Shown here in pieces: positions 23,800-36,471 of a stretch of 64,000 nt of DNA; the stretch's first letter is position 1; every line of letters begins with the position of its first letter. The notes beneath the pieces were generated by a model. It searched no databases, was not told the DNA's origin, and was given only the letters and a program-made list of their open reading frames with translations. Made by a program: the position numbers and the translations under genes. Source of the DNA: Haematococcus lacustris (lineage: Eukaryota > Chlorophyta > Chlorophyceae > Chlamydomonadales > Haematococcaceae); the NCBI GenBank assembly GCA_030144725.1, contig JASKMD010000155.1, positions 518,001 through 582,000 of the forward strand, read 5' to 3'.

Positions 23800-26700
23800 T
23801 CATGCCCAGTCCCGGCTGCTCTGTCCCGCAGCACTGAGGTCCTGCGCCGCTACATCCACCAGCCCATTCATGAACGCCCTGACCCCACCACCACACATCA
23901 CAGGCCTTGCCTGTTTCCCCACACCCGGCATCCTGCGTGTGTCTGCCCCATGCACCCTCTGGGTGCTGCCCCTGCGCACGCCCCCCGCTGCCGTGCCAAC
24001 CCTGGGCGCCACTGGCCCAGAGACGCCCTGCCCTTCAGCATCGCTGTCGCCTGCCCACGCTGCTGCAGCCATAGACCGGTGGGGAGGACCCACCCTGGGC
24101 GTTGCGGCTGCGGGGTGCTTGGGCTCCGGACCAGACCTTGCCCCATTCCCGTGCTGCCTTCCCCTGCTGGGTGAATTGATGGGCTGGTGCTGCTGCCTCT
24201 CTGCCGGCTTGCCATGCCGCTTGCCCTGGTGGCGCTCAGCCTGGCTGGGCTTGGTGAGCTGAGCAGCAACAGTGAGCGGCGCGTGCAGGCTCCTGTCTGA
24301 CCCTAACCCCGCCCCTGCCCCTGTGTCCCTCCCTGCCCCAGCCGCCACACCTGGCTCCACCAGAGGCTGCTTGTACAGCCGAGTGTCTGGCGTGGGGGCG
24401 GCAATTGGCACATACCTGCGGCGGGGGGCCGGCTCAGGGGCTGGCGGCTGGGGCTGCGGGCAGGCAGGCGTGGGCGGCATGCCTTGAGGTGCCGCAGGGC
24501 CTAGGGGCCCCGTGGGTGCCATGCCAGCAGCAGGCTCTGGCAAGCGCTGGGAGCGCCCACCCACAGGCCCCTCTGCAGGAGACGCCCCTGCAGCTGCCTG
24601 GTGCTTTTGCTGGGGGGCGCCTGCCTGGCCTGGCTCCACCCCAGCGCTCCCTGGTTGGCCTGAGGCTGAGGAAGGTTCGCACACAGCTGCCTTGGACCGC
24701 CGGTGCTGATCTTCGGGGTAGGCGATGGGCGTGCGATGTCTCTTGCTGCTGCCCTGCCCTGCCCTGTCGGTTGATGCTGTTGCAGCCACCTGGTGGCGAG
24801 GCGGGTGGGAGGGTGGAGCACTGGGACACGGCAGCCCTGCTGCCCCAGGCAGACCAGGTGGCTGTGTGGTGGCAGCTGCACTGCTGGATGCCTGGCCGCC
24901 CACGGTGATGGCAGCGGGGCCCAGCACACCAGCCCACCTGTGGTGCTGCTGGTCCATGTCTGCAGCAGCTGGCTGCAGCACCACAGCCTGGCCAGTCTGA
25001 ACGCTGTGCCGCTCAGGTGTAGGTGCTGGCCTAGCCTGGTCTGATTTCTGCCCAGAGTGAAAGCTGTGGTCAGGGGCAGCACAAGGCCTACAAGCTGGTC
25101 CTTGGCTTGCGGTGCTGGCTGCTTTGGGCTGTGCTGGGGAGGGCGCAGGCGGTAAGGGGGGCGGGGCCGGGAGGGGTTGGGATAGGTGGGGCACTGGACT
25201 GTGGACTGGCGGAGGTGAGTCGCTGTAGTCTGATGAGGAGGAAGGAGAGGGGGAGCGAGCGCGCTTGGTCCGCTTTGACGCAGGCAGTGGTGGTGAGGGG
25301 GAGCGTGACCTGGACTTGGATCTGGATCGTGACCTGCCCCTGGCCTTGTGCTTGCTACTCCGCTTGGCCTTCTTTGACTTGTGCTTGCTGCTGCCCTTGC
25401 TGCGCTGCTTGCTGTCTTTGCGGCGTTTGTGCTTGCGCTTGCGGCTGCTGCCTGCCTGCTCAGGCTCCTGGCCATGCTGCCGCTCTGCTTCTTTGCTGCG
25501 CCGCTTGTCTGAAGGAGCAGGGGAGAAGGGGGCCTGGGGGTATGCAGACGGTGCTGTGTGTGTGTCCTGCTGCTGATGTCGCTGCTGCTCTACAAGCTGC
25601 TGCTGCTCTGCTTGACCCTGCGTGGGCTCAACAGGGGCGTTGCCATTGGCTGAGTGCTGTTGGGCCTTGCTGGCCTGCTGCTCAAGTGCGGCCTGTTGCA
25701 GCAGAGGATGAGGGGGAGGTGGTGGCAACGGCAGCAGCAGCTGAGTAGCTGGTGGCGGTGGGGACCGCTGCGTCGCCTTTTCAGCAGCAGGCTTGAGTTG
25801 GAGACCTGCACTGGGCGCCTGTCTGGACGCCTTGCCATCGTCAACAGAGGCAGAGGCTCTTGTGACCGGGGCAGTGTCACTGTCCCACCTGCTAGTCTGC
25901 CTGCTGTCATGGGGCTTGACCTTGCAGGCAGCCGCGCCTACATCGAGAGCAGCACCAGCAGTTGCCTGCCTGGTTGCCTGCTGTGTGGGATGCAGTGGGT
26001 CTGACCCCGTCTTGATGATAGTGCTGGGAGGGGCAGCTGGAGGCTTGGTGGTCAGCAGGGCCACTGGTGCGACTGCCCCTGCTCCTGCTGCTGCCGCTGC
26101 TGCTGCTTCCGCTGCTACCCCTGCTGCTGCTGCCCTTCCTGCTGCTGCTCCCATCTCTGCTTTGCGCTGTGTGAGGGGGACAGCAGTGGCAGGCTTCTGC
26201 GCCATTTCCTTGGACACCGGCGACTGCGAGGGCTGGGGTAGAGGGCCAGGCGGCAGTGCCTCCTGCTGACTACAGCTCTTTGCCTGTCCTGCAGCCGAGT
26301 CCGCCCCAGGCTCCTGCTGCTGTTTAGCACCCACTTCAACCTGCTGTTCCTGCTGCGACGACAGAAAAAAGGGCGGAGGCTGCTGCTGCTGCACAGGCTG
26401 CTTGGAAGGCGGCAGCGGCTGCCGTTGTCCCTCATCTGCTGCTTTCCCTCCCCCACCAGCTGCCTGTGAGTTGTCAGGCAGTGCTGGCAAGGGCGGCTTC
26501 TGGGGGCCAGTAGCGGGCAGATTGCGGCCCTTGTGGCCCTCGTCTGCTGCACCTGCTGCTGCTCCTGTTGGGGCTGCTGCAGGGGTCGCTGCTGGTGCTG
26601 GTACTGGTGCTGGCGCAGTTGAGGGTGGTACTGCTGTTGCTGCAGGGGCTGCTGTAGGCGGTGCTGGTGCAGGTAGTGCTGGTGCTGCCGCAGGGGCTCC

Positions 26701-28553
26701 TGGGAGGGGTGCCCGCGCAGGTTCTGCTGCAGGCAGTGCTGCTGCTGCAGGCGATGCTGTTGCAGCAGCAGGTTCTGCTGCAGTCTCAGGGGGGTCCTGG
26801 GCAGCGCGTGGCCCCCCTGCCGGCCGCCTGACCGACTCTGGCCGCTCCCTGGCTGTGACTGCCTGGGCTGCCACGAGCTGAGCCACCATGCCTGACACTG
26901 AGGGGGGAGCGGCTGCCACCCCTGCTGCACCTGACCTTAGCGCCTGGCTGCCAGCTGCAGGCTGGCTTGACATGCCAGGGTTGACCTCAGCTGACCTCAG
27001 CTCTTGGCTGACCTTAGCTAACTGCCGCCCTTGCTGGCTGCCTTCATGGCTGTCGCCCTGGCTGCTGCGTCGTGCTCGCTGCTGGGCCTGCAGGCTGCTG
27101 GAGGCTTGGACTGTGGCTGCTACGTGAGCAGCAGAGGCAGCCGCTGAGGCGCTGGCCAGCACTGAGGCCATCATGAACTGGAGGTGTGGCGGCAGGTCGT
27201 TGGAGAGCAAGGCCGCTGGCAGAGCAAGTGTCAAGGGGCTGGGCAAAGGTGCAAGAGGTGCAGCCTGCTGCTGCTGCTGCTGCGATGCTGCAGGCCAGGG
27301 CAGCTCAGGCTGTTTAGCTGCTGACTGTGCAGGCGGGGTTGGCGCCAGCAGCAGCCCTCCCGGGTGATCCTGCAGCTTGGCATCAGGGTGCTGTGGCTGC
27401 TGGGGCTGGGGCAGGGGGGTGGCCAGGGGCACAGCAGGCAGTGGCCCACCAGGTGGCTCTGTGCCCTGCTGCTGGTCGCCCCGCCTGGGTCCTGTCCAGG
27501 TACCAGACCTGGCGTCATCCCTGCGGCCCTCTGGCCTGCCCAGCGGCTCAGCTGTGCCACAGCGCTGCCCCTCAGCCGTCTGCTGTTTTGCCTCCTGTTG
27601 CTGCTGCTGCGGCGGCGGCAGCTGTGGCTGTGGCTGGGCCCTTGCTGCTGCTGACTCCTGCTGCTGCACCCGTGCTTTGCGCTTCTGGTCATTCCTATCT
27701 TGCCCATTCTGCAACATCACACCTGCAGCAGGCGGCTGCTGCTGAGCCTGCTGCTGAGCCTGCTGCATCCGCCTCGACTGCTTTGCCTCTGGCTGCTGCT
27801 GCTGCTGCTGCCCTGTGGCGTGTGGCTGAGTACCCTGCGATGCCCTGCCGCCCTCCAGCGGGTACTTATTCTGGGGGCGGCAGCGGGGGGGCGACCCCTC
27901 ACTGACTTCTTCAAACTCCCCTGGCTGGGGGGGAAGGGGGGGCGGGGGGGGGAGGTCCTCAGGCAGTGGGGGGGGGGACGTAGGGGGAGGGGGGGGGCGT
28001 TCATTGGGCAAGGGAGGGGCAGGGTGGTGGCTCCCAGAGGCCTGGGCTGGAGCCCCTGGGGCAAAGGGGGGTGGGAAGGTGCCAAGGGTGTGGGCGTGGG
28101 GGAAGCTTGTTATGTTGGGCGGTGCGGGGTACAGGGCATGGTGGGGGTGGGGGTGGGGGTGGTGCAGTGTATGGGGATGCTGCAGAGGGGGTGGGTGTTG
28201 CAGGTGCTGTGGGGGGGGCAGGAAGTGAGAGGGCCCAGGCTGCTGCTGCTGCTGCTGCTGCTGCCCAAAGAAAGCTCCAGGATGACCTGCATGGCTGTTC
28301 TGACCATCATGCAGTGGGTAAGGATGGTCGGTGTGCTGGTGCTGCATGCTCATGAGCGGCGGCAGGTGTGGCGGGCCCTGTGAGTATAGGGCCAGCAGAG
28401 GGCCCTGACCCTGACCCTGCTGCTGCTGCTGCTGCTGAGCTGGCTGCATGAACAGCTGTGCGTTGGGTTGATGCATGCCAGGCTGCTGCCGCTGTGGTTG
28501 AAATGGAGGCGGCAGCTGTGGCAGCTGCAAGTGCGGTGGCAGTAGATGCATGC

Positions 28554-28635
<82 letters not shown>

Positions 28636-30466
28636 CTGTTGCTGTTGCTGTGGCGCCAGCTGCTGCTGAGGTGCAGGCTGTGGCTGGAGCGGCTGCGGTG
28701 GCGGCATGAGGGAGTACTGGGGCGGCATCAGCACAGGAGCAGAGGGTGGCCCGTAGGGGAACTGCAGCTGGCTGAGCACAGGCCCAAGAGGGGGCTGCCC
28801 TGGCTGGCTGCCGCCTGGCAACAGGCTGGATGCCCCTTGCCCCTGCTCTTCTGGTAGAGGTGGAGGGGGGGACCCCCCCAGGATGGCCCGGGGGGTGGTG
28901 TCTAGTCCAGGTGAGGGGTGGTAGCGGTCATCAGGCTCCAGGTCCATGTCGTCCTGGTTGTACGGGTCAGAGCCACGGCCCGTGGAAGTGTGGTAGTGGT
29001 GGAGGGGGGCGGGCGGGGCGAATGTGGCCTGCAGGGCAGGGAGCAGGCGGGCACACGTCAGGGTCAGGGTCAGGGTCAGGGTCAGGGTCAGGGTCAGGGT
29101 CAGGGTCAGGGTCAGGGTCGGGGTCGGGGTCAGGGTCAGGGTCAGGGTCAGGGTCAGGGTCAGGGTCAGGGTCAGGGTCAGGGTCAGGGTCAGGGTCAGG
29201 GTCAGGGTCAGGGTCTGGGTCAGGGGCTGGGTCAGGGTCAGGGTCAGGGTCAGGGTCAGGGTCAGGGTCAGGGTCAGGGTCAGGGTCAGGGTCAGGGTCA
29301 GGGTCAGGGTCAGGGTCAGGGTCAGGGTCAGGGTCAGGGTCAGGGTCAGGGTCAGGGGCTGGGTCAGGGTCAGGGTCAGGGTCAGGGTCAGGGTCAGGGT
29401 CAGGGTCAGGGTCAGGGGCTGGGTCAGGGGCTGGGTCAGGGTCAGGGTCAGGGTCAGGGTCAGGGTCAGGGTCGGGGTCAGGGTCAGGGTCAGGGTCAGG
29501 GTCAGGGTCAGGGTCAGGGTCAGGGTCAGGGTCAGGGTCAGGGTCAGGGTCAGGGTCAGGGTCAGGGGCTGGGGCTGGGTCAGGGTCAGGGTCAGGGTCA
29601 GGGTCAGGGTCAGGGTCAGGGTCAGGGTCAGGGTCAGGGTCAGGGTCAGGGTCAGGGTCAGGGTCAGGGTCAGGGTCAGGGTCAGGGTCAGGGTCAGGGT
29701 CAGGGTCAGGGTCAGGGTCAGGGTCAGGGTCAGGGTCAGGGTCAGGGTCAGGGTCAGGGTCAGGGTCAGGGTCAGGGTCAGGGTCAGGGTCAGGGTCAGG
29801 GTCAGGGTCAGGGTCAGGGGCTGGGTCAGGGGCTGGGTCAGGGGCTGGGTCAGGGTCAGGGTCAGGGTCAGGGTCAGGGTCAGGGTCAGGGTCAGGGGCT
29901 GGGTCAGGGTCAGGATTTGGTGGCAGGGGCAGGAGCAGGGGTTGGTGGCAGGGGCAGGAGTTGGTGGCAGGGGCAGGGGTTGGTGGCAGGGGCTTGACTT
30001 GGCAGGGTCAGGGGCACGGGCAGGGTCCAGAGCATGAGGAGGTCAGAAGCCTAGGCAGAGGTCAGAGTGGTGTAGCAGTGATTGAGGACAGCGGGGGTGA
30101 GGGAGGAGCGGGGTCAGGGCAGGCTGTCACCAAGGGCCACACTAGGAGACAGGGGTTGGTGGGCAGCAGCCAGACATGCGCAGAGCAAGGCATGGTACGC
30201 GGGTGTGCAAGTTTAGCCGCAAGGAGGGCATAGCAGTCATGCAAGCGCAGCCCCTGGGCATGCCCCCCACCTGCAGGTCGTCACCCTCCCTCATCAGCGC
30301 ATCCCCTGTCTCGTACTCTTGCCCCATGTAGTCCTCATCGCCCAACCCCTGGCCCTCGTAGCCATAGCCTGCAGCCTGATCTGCCAAGGCCCCCTCCCCT
30401 GTGCCACCCGGTGCTGCTGGTCTTCCCTGCTGCTGCTGGGCCTGCATGTGGTGCAGGTAGGGGTAG

Positions 30467-30498
<32 letters not shown>

Positions 30499-33400
30499 AT
30501 TAGCAGCAGACTCTGTCACTGGGGACAGCTGGATAGGCTGTAGGTTCTGCTGCTGGCTCTGCTGCCCAGGCACAACACTGCCAGATGACAGCAGCTGGTC
30601 CGTAGCCAGACTGGGCAGCGGTATGTGGTGGTGCTGGGACGAAGGTTGCTGCTGTTGTTGCAACAGGTGCTGCTGCTGCTGCTGTTGCTGCTGCTGAGTG
30701 CCTGCCGCCCCCATGCCCATCAGGCTCTGTGGGGCTGCAGCACCAGAGCCTAGAGCGCCTGGCAGCTCCAAGCTATGCCCTGTGCTGCCTTGTGCCCCTG
30801 AGTTCATCTGGTGGCCAGGAGGCTGGGCAGCCCCTTGGCCCTGGTGGATGCTGCAGGCTGCCAAGGCGGACCCCAGGCCTGCATGCTGCCCTAAACTCTG
30901 GAACTGCCCTGCCTGGCCGGCTGCCAGCATGCCAGCAGCCATCTGCCCCGCTCCCAGCCCTGCCCCACTGTTGCAGGGGGCAGGCAGCAGGCCAGCAGGC
31001 CCTGCCCCTGACCCGGCCATGCCCTGTGCAATGGCAGCCGCCAGCAGAGCTCTCTGGGCCTCTACCACAGCTGAAGACATGCCCAGCATACTCTGCTGCA
31101 TGGCCTCAGCACGGGCGCCCACACTTTGGCCTGGGTTGCCGCCTCCGGCCCCTGCCCCTGTGGCTGCCAGGCCCTTGGTGCTCTGCATGGCTCCATCCTC
31201 ATCACAAGGACCTTCGGTGCCCTGGTCGAGGAAGGTCAGGCAGTAGGTCTTCCAGGGCAGGCACTGGTCAAACAGCGCCTGCTCTGGGTCAGGCTGGGTG
31301 AACAGTTGTGAGTCAGGTGGCACGAATGCGGGCCGCCTGCCAAAGCAGCGGGTCCATAACTCGCCCTGGTCTGCCAGGCTGTGCTGCCGCAGGCTGGGGG
31401 CCTCCATGCCCATGCTGCCGTACTGGTTGCCTATCCAGGCGTCAATGCACGTAGGGCCACACATGTTGCGGGGCTCAGGCCGGCTGTCAGTCAGCAAGGG
31501 GTGGCTGAACTCCTGCTGGCGGGTGTTGAGCACCACATAGTGCGGGCCGTCCTGCACCCACTGCCGGCTGCTGGCCTGCAGCCCACTGCCGGCGTAGAGC
31601 AGCTTTGGGGCAAGCAGCACCTTGCCAGGGCCCTGGCGGGAGGTGGGGCGGGAGGCCAAGGCCTGGGGCTGCTCGTCACCCAGGCGTTTCCACTCTTCAT
31701 CAGCAGCCTACAGGGTGCGGTCAGTCACACTGGCTGTGAGAGCCGGCTAGGTGATCCTGGTTATCATCAGGCCAAGCTCATGCTGTGGTACCCCGTGGGC
31801 GCGATGCCGGGCACACAGGGTTTAGCAGGCCCATGCCGGCTTGCATTTCATACGGCGCAGGTAGTGTGCAGAGCTGGTGGCCTACCTCCTGGATGATGGC
31901 CAGCATGCCAGGGTCGATCCAATGCAAGCGCCGCCAGCGGTCAATCAAGCTCTGGACCTGCAGGACCATGCACCAGGTGCATGCATTGCCAAGCTGAAGG
32001 ACGTGTTGTGTGATGTGGTGCATGCACTGTCAAGCTGAAGGACAAGCCTTGGTGCCAGCCAGCGCAGGCATGGCTGCTGCATCCAGAGTGGGTCTGGCCA
32101 GAACACAATGTGTCGGCGGTATGACATGCGCTGTGCTGTGTGCTGTGATAAGGCTGTTACCTGACTCTGTTCCTGATATTGACAGCAGGTGGGAGGGCAG
32201 CTAGGAGGGACAGCCATAGCTACCCTGCTCCCTTGCTGCAAGCCATCTGGTGATGTAAGGGCGTAATCTTCCTTTCTTCTATGCCTGCCGCACCTGCAGC
32301 CCCTCCCGTGCACAATGCTGCACCTGCCTTGTGAAACTCAGATGCTACTGGCACGCTGCCCAGCACCAGGCTCTTGAAGGCGGAGGCCACCTTGGCTGGC
32401 AGCTCCTTGATGGCAGGGGCTGAGGCGCAGCTTAGGTCAGGGCTGTTGATGATCTGAGTGCAGCAACACAGCAGCGTGTAGCGCTGCAGCTGTGGCGCAG
32501 GACAAGAGGCAGCTGCAGGCAGCGGTGCAGAAGCTAAGCATGGAGCAGCAGGCTGGGTGGGGAGTATGCTCATGCTGCCATGCTCCATTAGCTGCTATGA
32601 CTGCCCTTAATCCAAGCATATACAGGCCTAACGCATGAATGCATGCGGCCATGCCATGCACCATGGCTAGCCATAGATCAGCAATCATGGGAGATGCATG
32701 CAAATGGAGGTGGCAGCTTGCATCATGCACCTCAACCTCACACTGCTGCCACCAGGATGTGCCGCGCACGAAAGCTGCAATGGCTGCTGCCTGCTGCCAC
32801 TTCCTGTTGCAGGCAACTGTGGCAAGCGGGCACACCGTGAGTATGGTGTTGACCAGGTACAGCAGGTTGATGCGTTTCTTCTGCAGCAGCTGGGCCATGG
32901 CAGGGTCAGTCCCAGCCGCACCCTCCTTCAAGGTCGAAGAGCGGGTGATAATGGCGCGCATCACAGCACTGCTGCCTGCCGCCTGCAATAATCCGGGGGC
33001 GAGGGCCAGGGAGAACTTGCGTGCTGTGCAGCCACCATTCTGCACTGATGGGGGTATGGTGGCAGCGATACACTAATCACACTTGGTTGCATGGGCTGCA
33101 TAGCGGCTGGCAAAAAGTTCAAGCTCCTGTCTGCCACCTGCTGCTTACATGCATAACATGAGGATGGTCCTCTTTGTGGTCAAGTGCATGTGCACACATC
33201 TTGCATGTTGTGGCAATCACTGACTCACATTCACAGTGATGCAGCCAGGCGCGCAATGTTCCGGCTACATCTAACTGGCACCCAAGTGCAAAGCTACCCT
33301 ACGTGTGGCTCTCCTCATGCTGGCACAGGGACTGCCCTAGCCTCACATCCCCTTCGCCCACCTGAGCAGCCTCCAGAGCCTTGTCTGCGACCCACTTGAT

Positions 33401-34173
33401 GCTCTGCTTGTCCCCGCGCAACTCCTCAAGCTCCTGCTGCAGCTGCTGCAGCAGCCCACCAGCAGCACCTGCCCCCGCTGCCCCTGACATCCCCTCTCTG
33501 CTGGCCATGAGCGGGCCGGAGCGGACTGGCGATGCGCCTGGCTGCATGGCAGGGCCCAGACGGGTGAGCTTGACACTGGACCCTCCACCCAGGGTGGTGA
33601 CCACAGCCGCCTGGCCGCCTACACTCACAGTGTGGGTGCCGCTGGTGCGGGCTGCCATGCCCAGCAACGCAGCTGTGGGGGTGCTGCCCGCAGGCAGGCC
33701 TGATGCCTGCAGTCTGTTGCCTGACAGGTGGCTCAGCAGCAGCTGCAACTGCTGGCTGCTGCTGGCAGGAGTGATCTTGGGGCTGGCACTGGGTACATCC
33801 CCACTGGCTTCAGCCTGTGCTGCCTGCTCCTTTGCAGGATCTGCCCCAGGGGCTGCCCCGCCCTCTGCCATGCCGTCAATGGCATGGAGGCCCTGGCCTG
33901 CAGCTCTTGCTGGAGGGGGCATGGCGCCGCTGCCAGCACCCATAACAGTGAGAAGGAGGGCCTCCTGGGCTATTGAGCTGCCTGCAGACGGGCGATGGGT
34001 GGGCTGCTGGGCGGCCCCGCTGGGCTGGGTGGCGTGGACTGGGTGGGCACCAGCACCAGCGTCGTCACCAGCTGGAGAATACGCGGGAGACAGTGCCTGG
34101 GAGGACGTGGTGGGTGGCTGAGATGCCGTCGCTGTGGGGGACCTGGCAGCAGTGCCAGGCTCTGAGATATTGC

Positions 34174-34210
<37 letters not shown>

Positions 34211-35087
34211 TGCAGGGGTGGCAGCAGTGCCAGCTTTGTACACTGTGACCTTTGCTGCATGTGTTGTGCGAGCCTCTCCACTGAAATACATGGTCTTGCT
34301 TTTGGTAGAGGTGGGAGTGTGGCCAAGTGTGCTCGCTGGTGCTGTGGCTGCAATTTTGGGTTTGGTGCCTGCTGCCCGTGTTGCCCCTCCACCTGCAGGG
34401 CTGGGAAGGACGATGACACTGTTTTTCTTGGGGCCACTGCTGGGTGCAGAGCCATTGCCAGTGGTGGCAGACTTTTGTGTTGCTTTGGGAGCTTGCTTGC
34501 TGGGCTGATCTGCTGTAGCTGGTCCTTGACCACGCTGCGGTTGAGCTGCCTTCTGCTTCTTGGCTGGAGGCTTGGTATGGCTGGGCTTGCTAGGCTGAGC
34601 AGGGTTGGCAGAGGACGACCTGGGCACAGTATCTGGGTCATCGCTGGAGTCCTCCAGCACGACTGAGGATGCTCTGCGCTGCTTTTTTATGATCTGTGCT
34701 GCACCCCGCTTAGCCTGGCTAGGCTGTGGGCCCGGCGCGTCCAGCCACCTGACCGGCTTGCTGTCGATTGCCCCACTAGGAGTGCCGTCCTCGTCCTCAT
34801 CCAGCACAGCCAAAATAGTAGCACCCTGGCTAAGGTAGCCGTACTCCTCGTCGTCGTCGCTGTAAATGACGCTCAACGGAAATCGCTCCTTCGTGTCTTC
34901 ATCCTCGTTTTCTTCCAAGCGCCCCCTGAACCAGTCCTCCTCTTTCTCCCAGTAAACCTGCATAGTAAGTTCATTCAGCATTCAATGCGATGTCTGCTGC
35001 GGCAGCCGCTGCCGTAGGTATCTTACTCACCTCGAGCTTGCGGCCCACATGCTCCCTTTGACGCGCATCTGGCACAGGCTCGCCCAT
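23800..35087 (-). CDS. Large Gln/Pro-rich nuclear protein: Tudor-like N-terminus plus CID-like domain
   Basis: Seven minus-strand exons, all phase 0: 35031-35087, 33362-34957, 32836-33039, 32328-32453, 31886-31957, 30271-31707 and 23800-29028, giving 2,906 residues. The fourth exon needs a GC donor (AAG|GCAGGT). The N-terminus (VYWEKEEDWFRGRLEE...PLSVIYSDDDEE) resembles a Tudor-type fold. Exons 3-5 (MAQLLQKKRINLLYLVNTIL, AFKSLVLGSVPVASEFHK, VQSLIDRWRRLHWIDPGML) have the helix pattern of a CTD-interacting (RPR) domain, which binds the RNA polymerase II tail. The last exon holds a 40-residue polyQ, Pro-rich blocks, a basic Lys/Arg stretch and an RS-like segment (RGRSRSRSKSRSRSPSPP), as in RNA-processing factors. 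Plant HUA2-like proteins combine PWWP and CID; equivalence is only a suggestion. Start: ATG at 35085-35087. Confidence 0.65.
28545..28660 (-). repeat. CAG/CAA repeat encoding about 40 glutamines
   Basis: Plus-strand CTG/TTG triplets inside the last exon of the large minus-strand gene, translated as an almost uninterrupted polyglutamine run near residue 100 of that exon. CAA interruptions cluster in the middle. Shorter polyQ runs occur elsewhere in the same protein (for example 30470-30495 and 30660-30700). Confidence 0.95.
29057..29910. repeat. GGGTCA hexamer array filling an intron
   Basis: About 140 units of GGGTCA with scattered GGGTCG and GGGGCT variants. It lies wholly inside the 1,242-bp intron 29029-30270 of the large minus-strand gene; on the transcribed strand it is TGACCC. 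A related (GGCAGGGGCAGGAGTTGGTG) repeat follows at 29918-29995. It is not the algal telomere repeat (TTTTAGGG). The Gly-Ser, Gly-Gln and Val-Arg frames across it are artefacts. Confidence 0.97.
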
Positions 35088-35808
35088 CGCTTCGGTCTAG
35101 CCAGGACTCCAAGCCATGGGGCGCCGCACGCCGATCAGCGCCGAAGGGCCAAGTGCTGCAGTAGGTTGCTAGAACTCATTGTCAAAAGCTTGCATCGCGG
35201 CATGCGACATGAAGCCAGCGTCTAATCCCACAGCCCTCTTGCTACTGTAAAACACATCAGGAATAGCATGTTTTAGTCCATGCCTCGTCCGCCATTCCCA
35301 CTCATGTGTGGATATGTGTGTAGACATGCGTGTGACAAACACGAAAATCCGTAGTAGATGTAGCTGCCTCGCGTTGCTATTGTTTATGGCGAGGATGAAG
35401 AGACGAACGGCGGTGTCGGGAGGTGGTGGAGTCAAGGTGACTAGGTAGAGTCAAGATGAAACATCTTCAAATGTGCACTACCCCATGTGTCCATGCAGGT
35501 GGCTGCGGCAAGTCAAAAGCATGGCAAGGCGATCCCAAGTCCGGGGCCTGATGTGCTCAACAAGCATCAACAACATCACCAGGTAAGCACCGACCCAATC
35601 CTACAAATGTGCATGACATGGGCCCTGTTCCCAAGTTTTTAGCAATTCAAATGCTCCATTTGCTCTCAACCGCTGCACTTTTTGGCCGTGTGCAAAAGTG
35701 GCTGGCGCGATGCACGGTCTGACCCCATACGATTCTCATGCACACCTGTAGATGCTTGGGGAGCGTCTCAGCAGCGCAAATGGACGACCCGTGGAGATCC
35801 AACCGTCG
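35088..35808. other. 5' flank of the large minus-strand gene; no supported gene
   Basis: Contains the promoter of the minus-strand gene by position. One plus-strand stretch (35499-35582) has an acceptor-like CATGCAG and a donor-like CAG|GTAAGC and could be an exon of an unrecognised transcript, but nothing links it to a protein. ATGGGCCCTGTTCCCAAGTT at 35619-35638 is repeated inverted at 37326-37345. Confidence 0.4.
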
Positions 35809-35908
35809 GACCCAACCGCCGAGCATTTCGAATTTGCTGACCCTTTTTTCGAAAGTCGAGAAAAAGGTCTAGCAAATTTGAAATGCTGGGCGGTTCAGCG
35901 GTTGGGTC
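35809..35908. repeat. 100-bp inverted repeat able to form a hairpin
   Basis: Left arm GACCCAACCGCCGAGCATTT... (from 35809) pairs with the right arm ending AGCGGTTGGGTC (35908). About 40 of 45 positions can pair, with an 8-bp insertion (CAGCGGTT) in the right arm and a loop of a few bases near 35855. It could be a MITE-like foldback or a small-RNA hairpin precursor. No TSD was found. Confidence 0.85.
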
Positions 35909-36471
35909 GGGAGAATCAGGCACTCGCGGGACGGGCTGGAGCAGGCTAAGGGCCTGGCAGCCCTCAGCCTCGCGACACAGCCATGGCAGCCCTCAGCCTC
36001 GCGAAGCAACCCCTAGTTGTAGAGCTATATGCAAAGCTGCAGTGTTCAGTTTGGGCTGCCGCCCTGATGTAACTTAACTTCGAGCGGGCTATGTAAGGAA
36101 AGCTGGCTGTTGTCCCGTTAGGATGTGGTGGCGGAGAAGATGTCGGTAAGCATCGCTAGCGCAAATGTCAGTGCAAGTCAGTGCGTCGTGCAAGTCAGTG
36201 GAGTCGTGCAAGTCAGGCTGCAAATCAGAACTCTCCGCACTAGCGGGACTAGCTAAGTTTCCCCGCAAAGCTACAGCTCCTTACGGCAGGGATACTACAA
36301 CATCATCATGTATTCGGCCAACAAGCCGGAGACGCTCCTGGAATCCTCGCTGCTTTTAGACAGGCGGGCAGGTGCAGGCAGGCAGGCGCAGCACGGGCGG
36401 GCGGACGGAGGCGGTTGCTCTCAACTGCCCCATCCGCAGAGAATCCGAGCAAATGAGAAAAATGAAACTTG

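Noticed and set aside
29057..29910. Interstitial telomere repeat
   Set aside because: The unit is GGGTCA, not TTTTAGGG or TTAGGG, and it sits inside an intron.
28830..30233. Plus-strand Gly-Ser repeat protein of 467 codons
   Set aside because: Shadow of the GGGTCA array antisense to an intron of the large minus-strand gene.
35752..35949. Small plus-strand protein starting MLGERLSSANG
   Set aside because: Most of the frame is the two arms of the 100-bp hairpin; no domain and no clear transcript.
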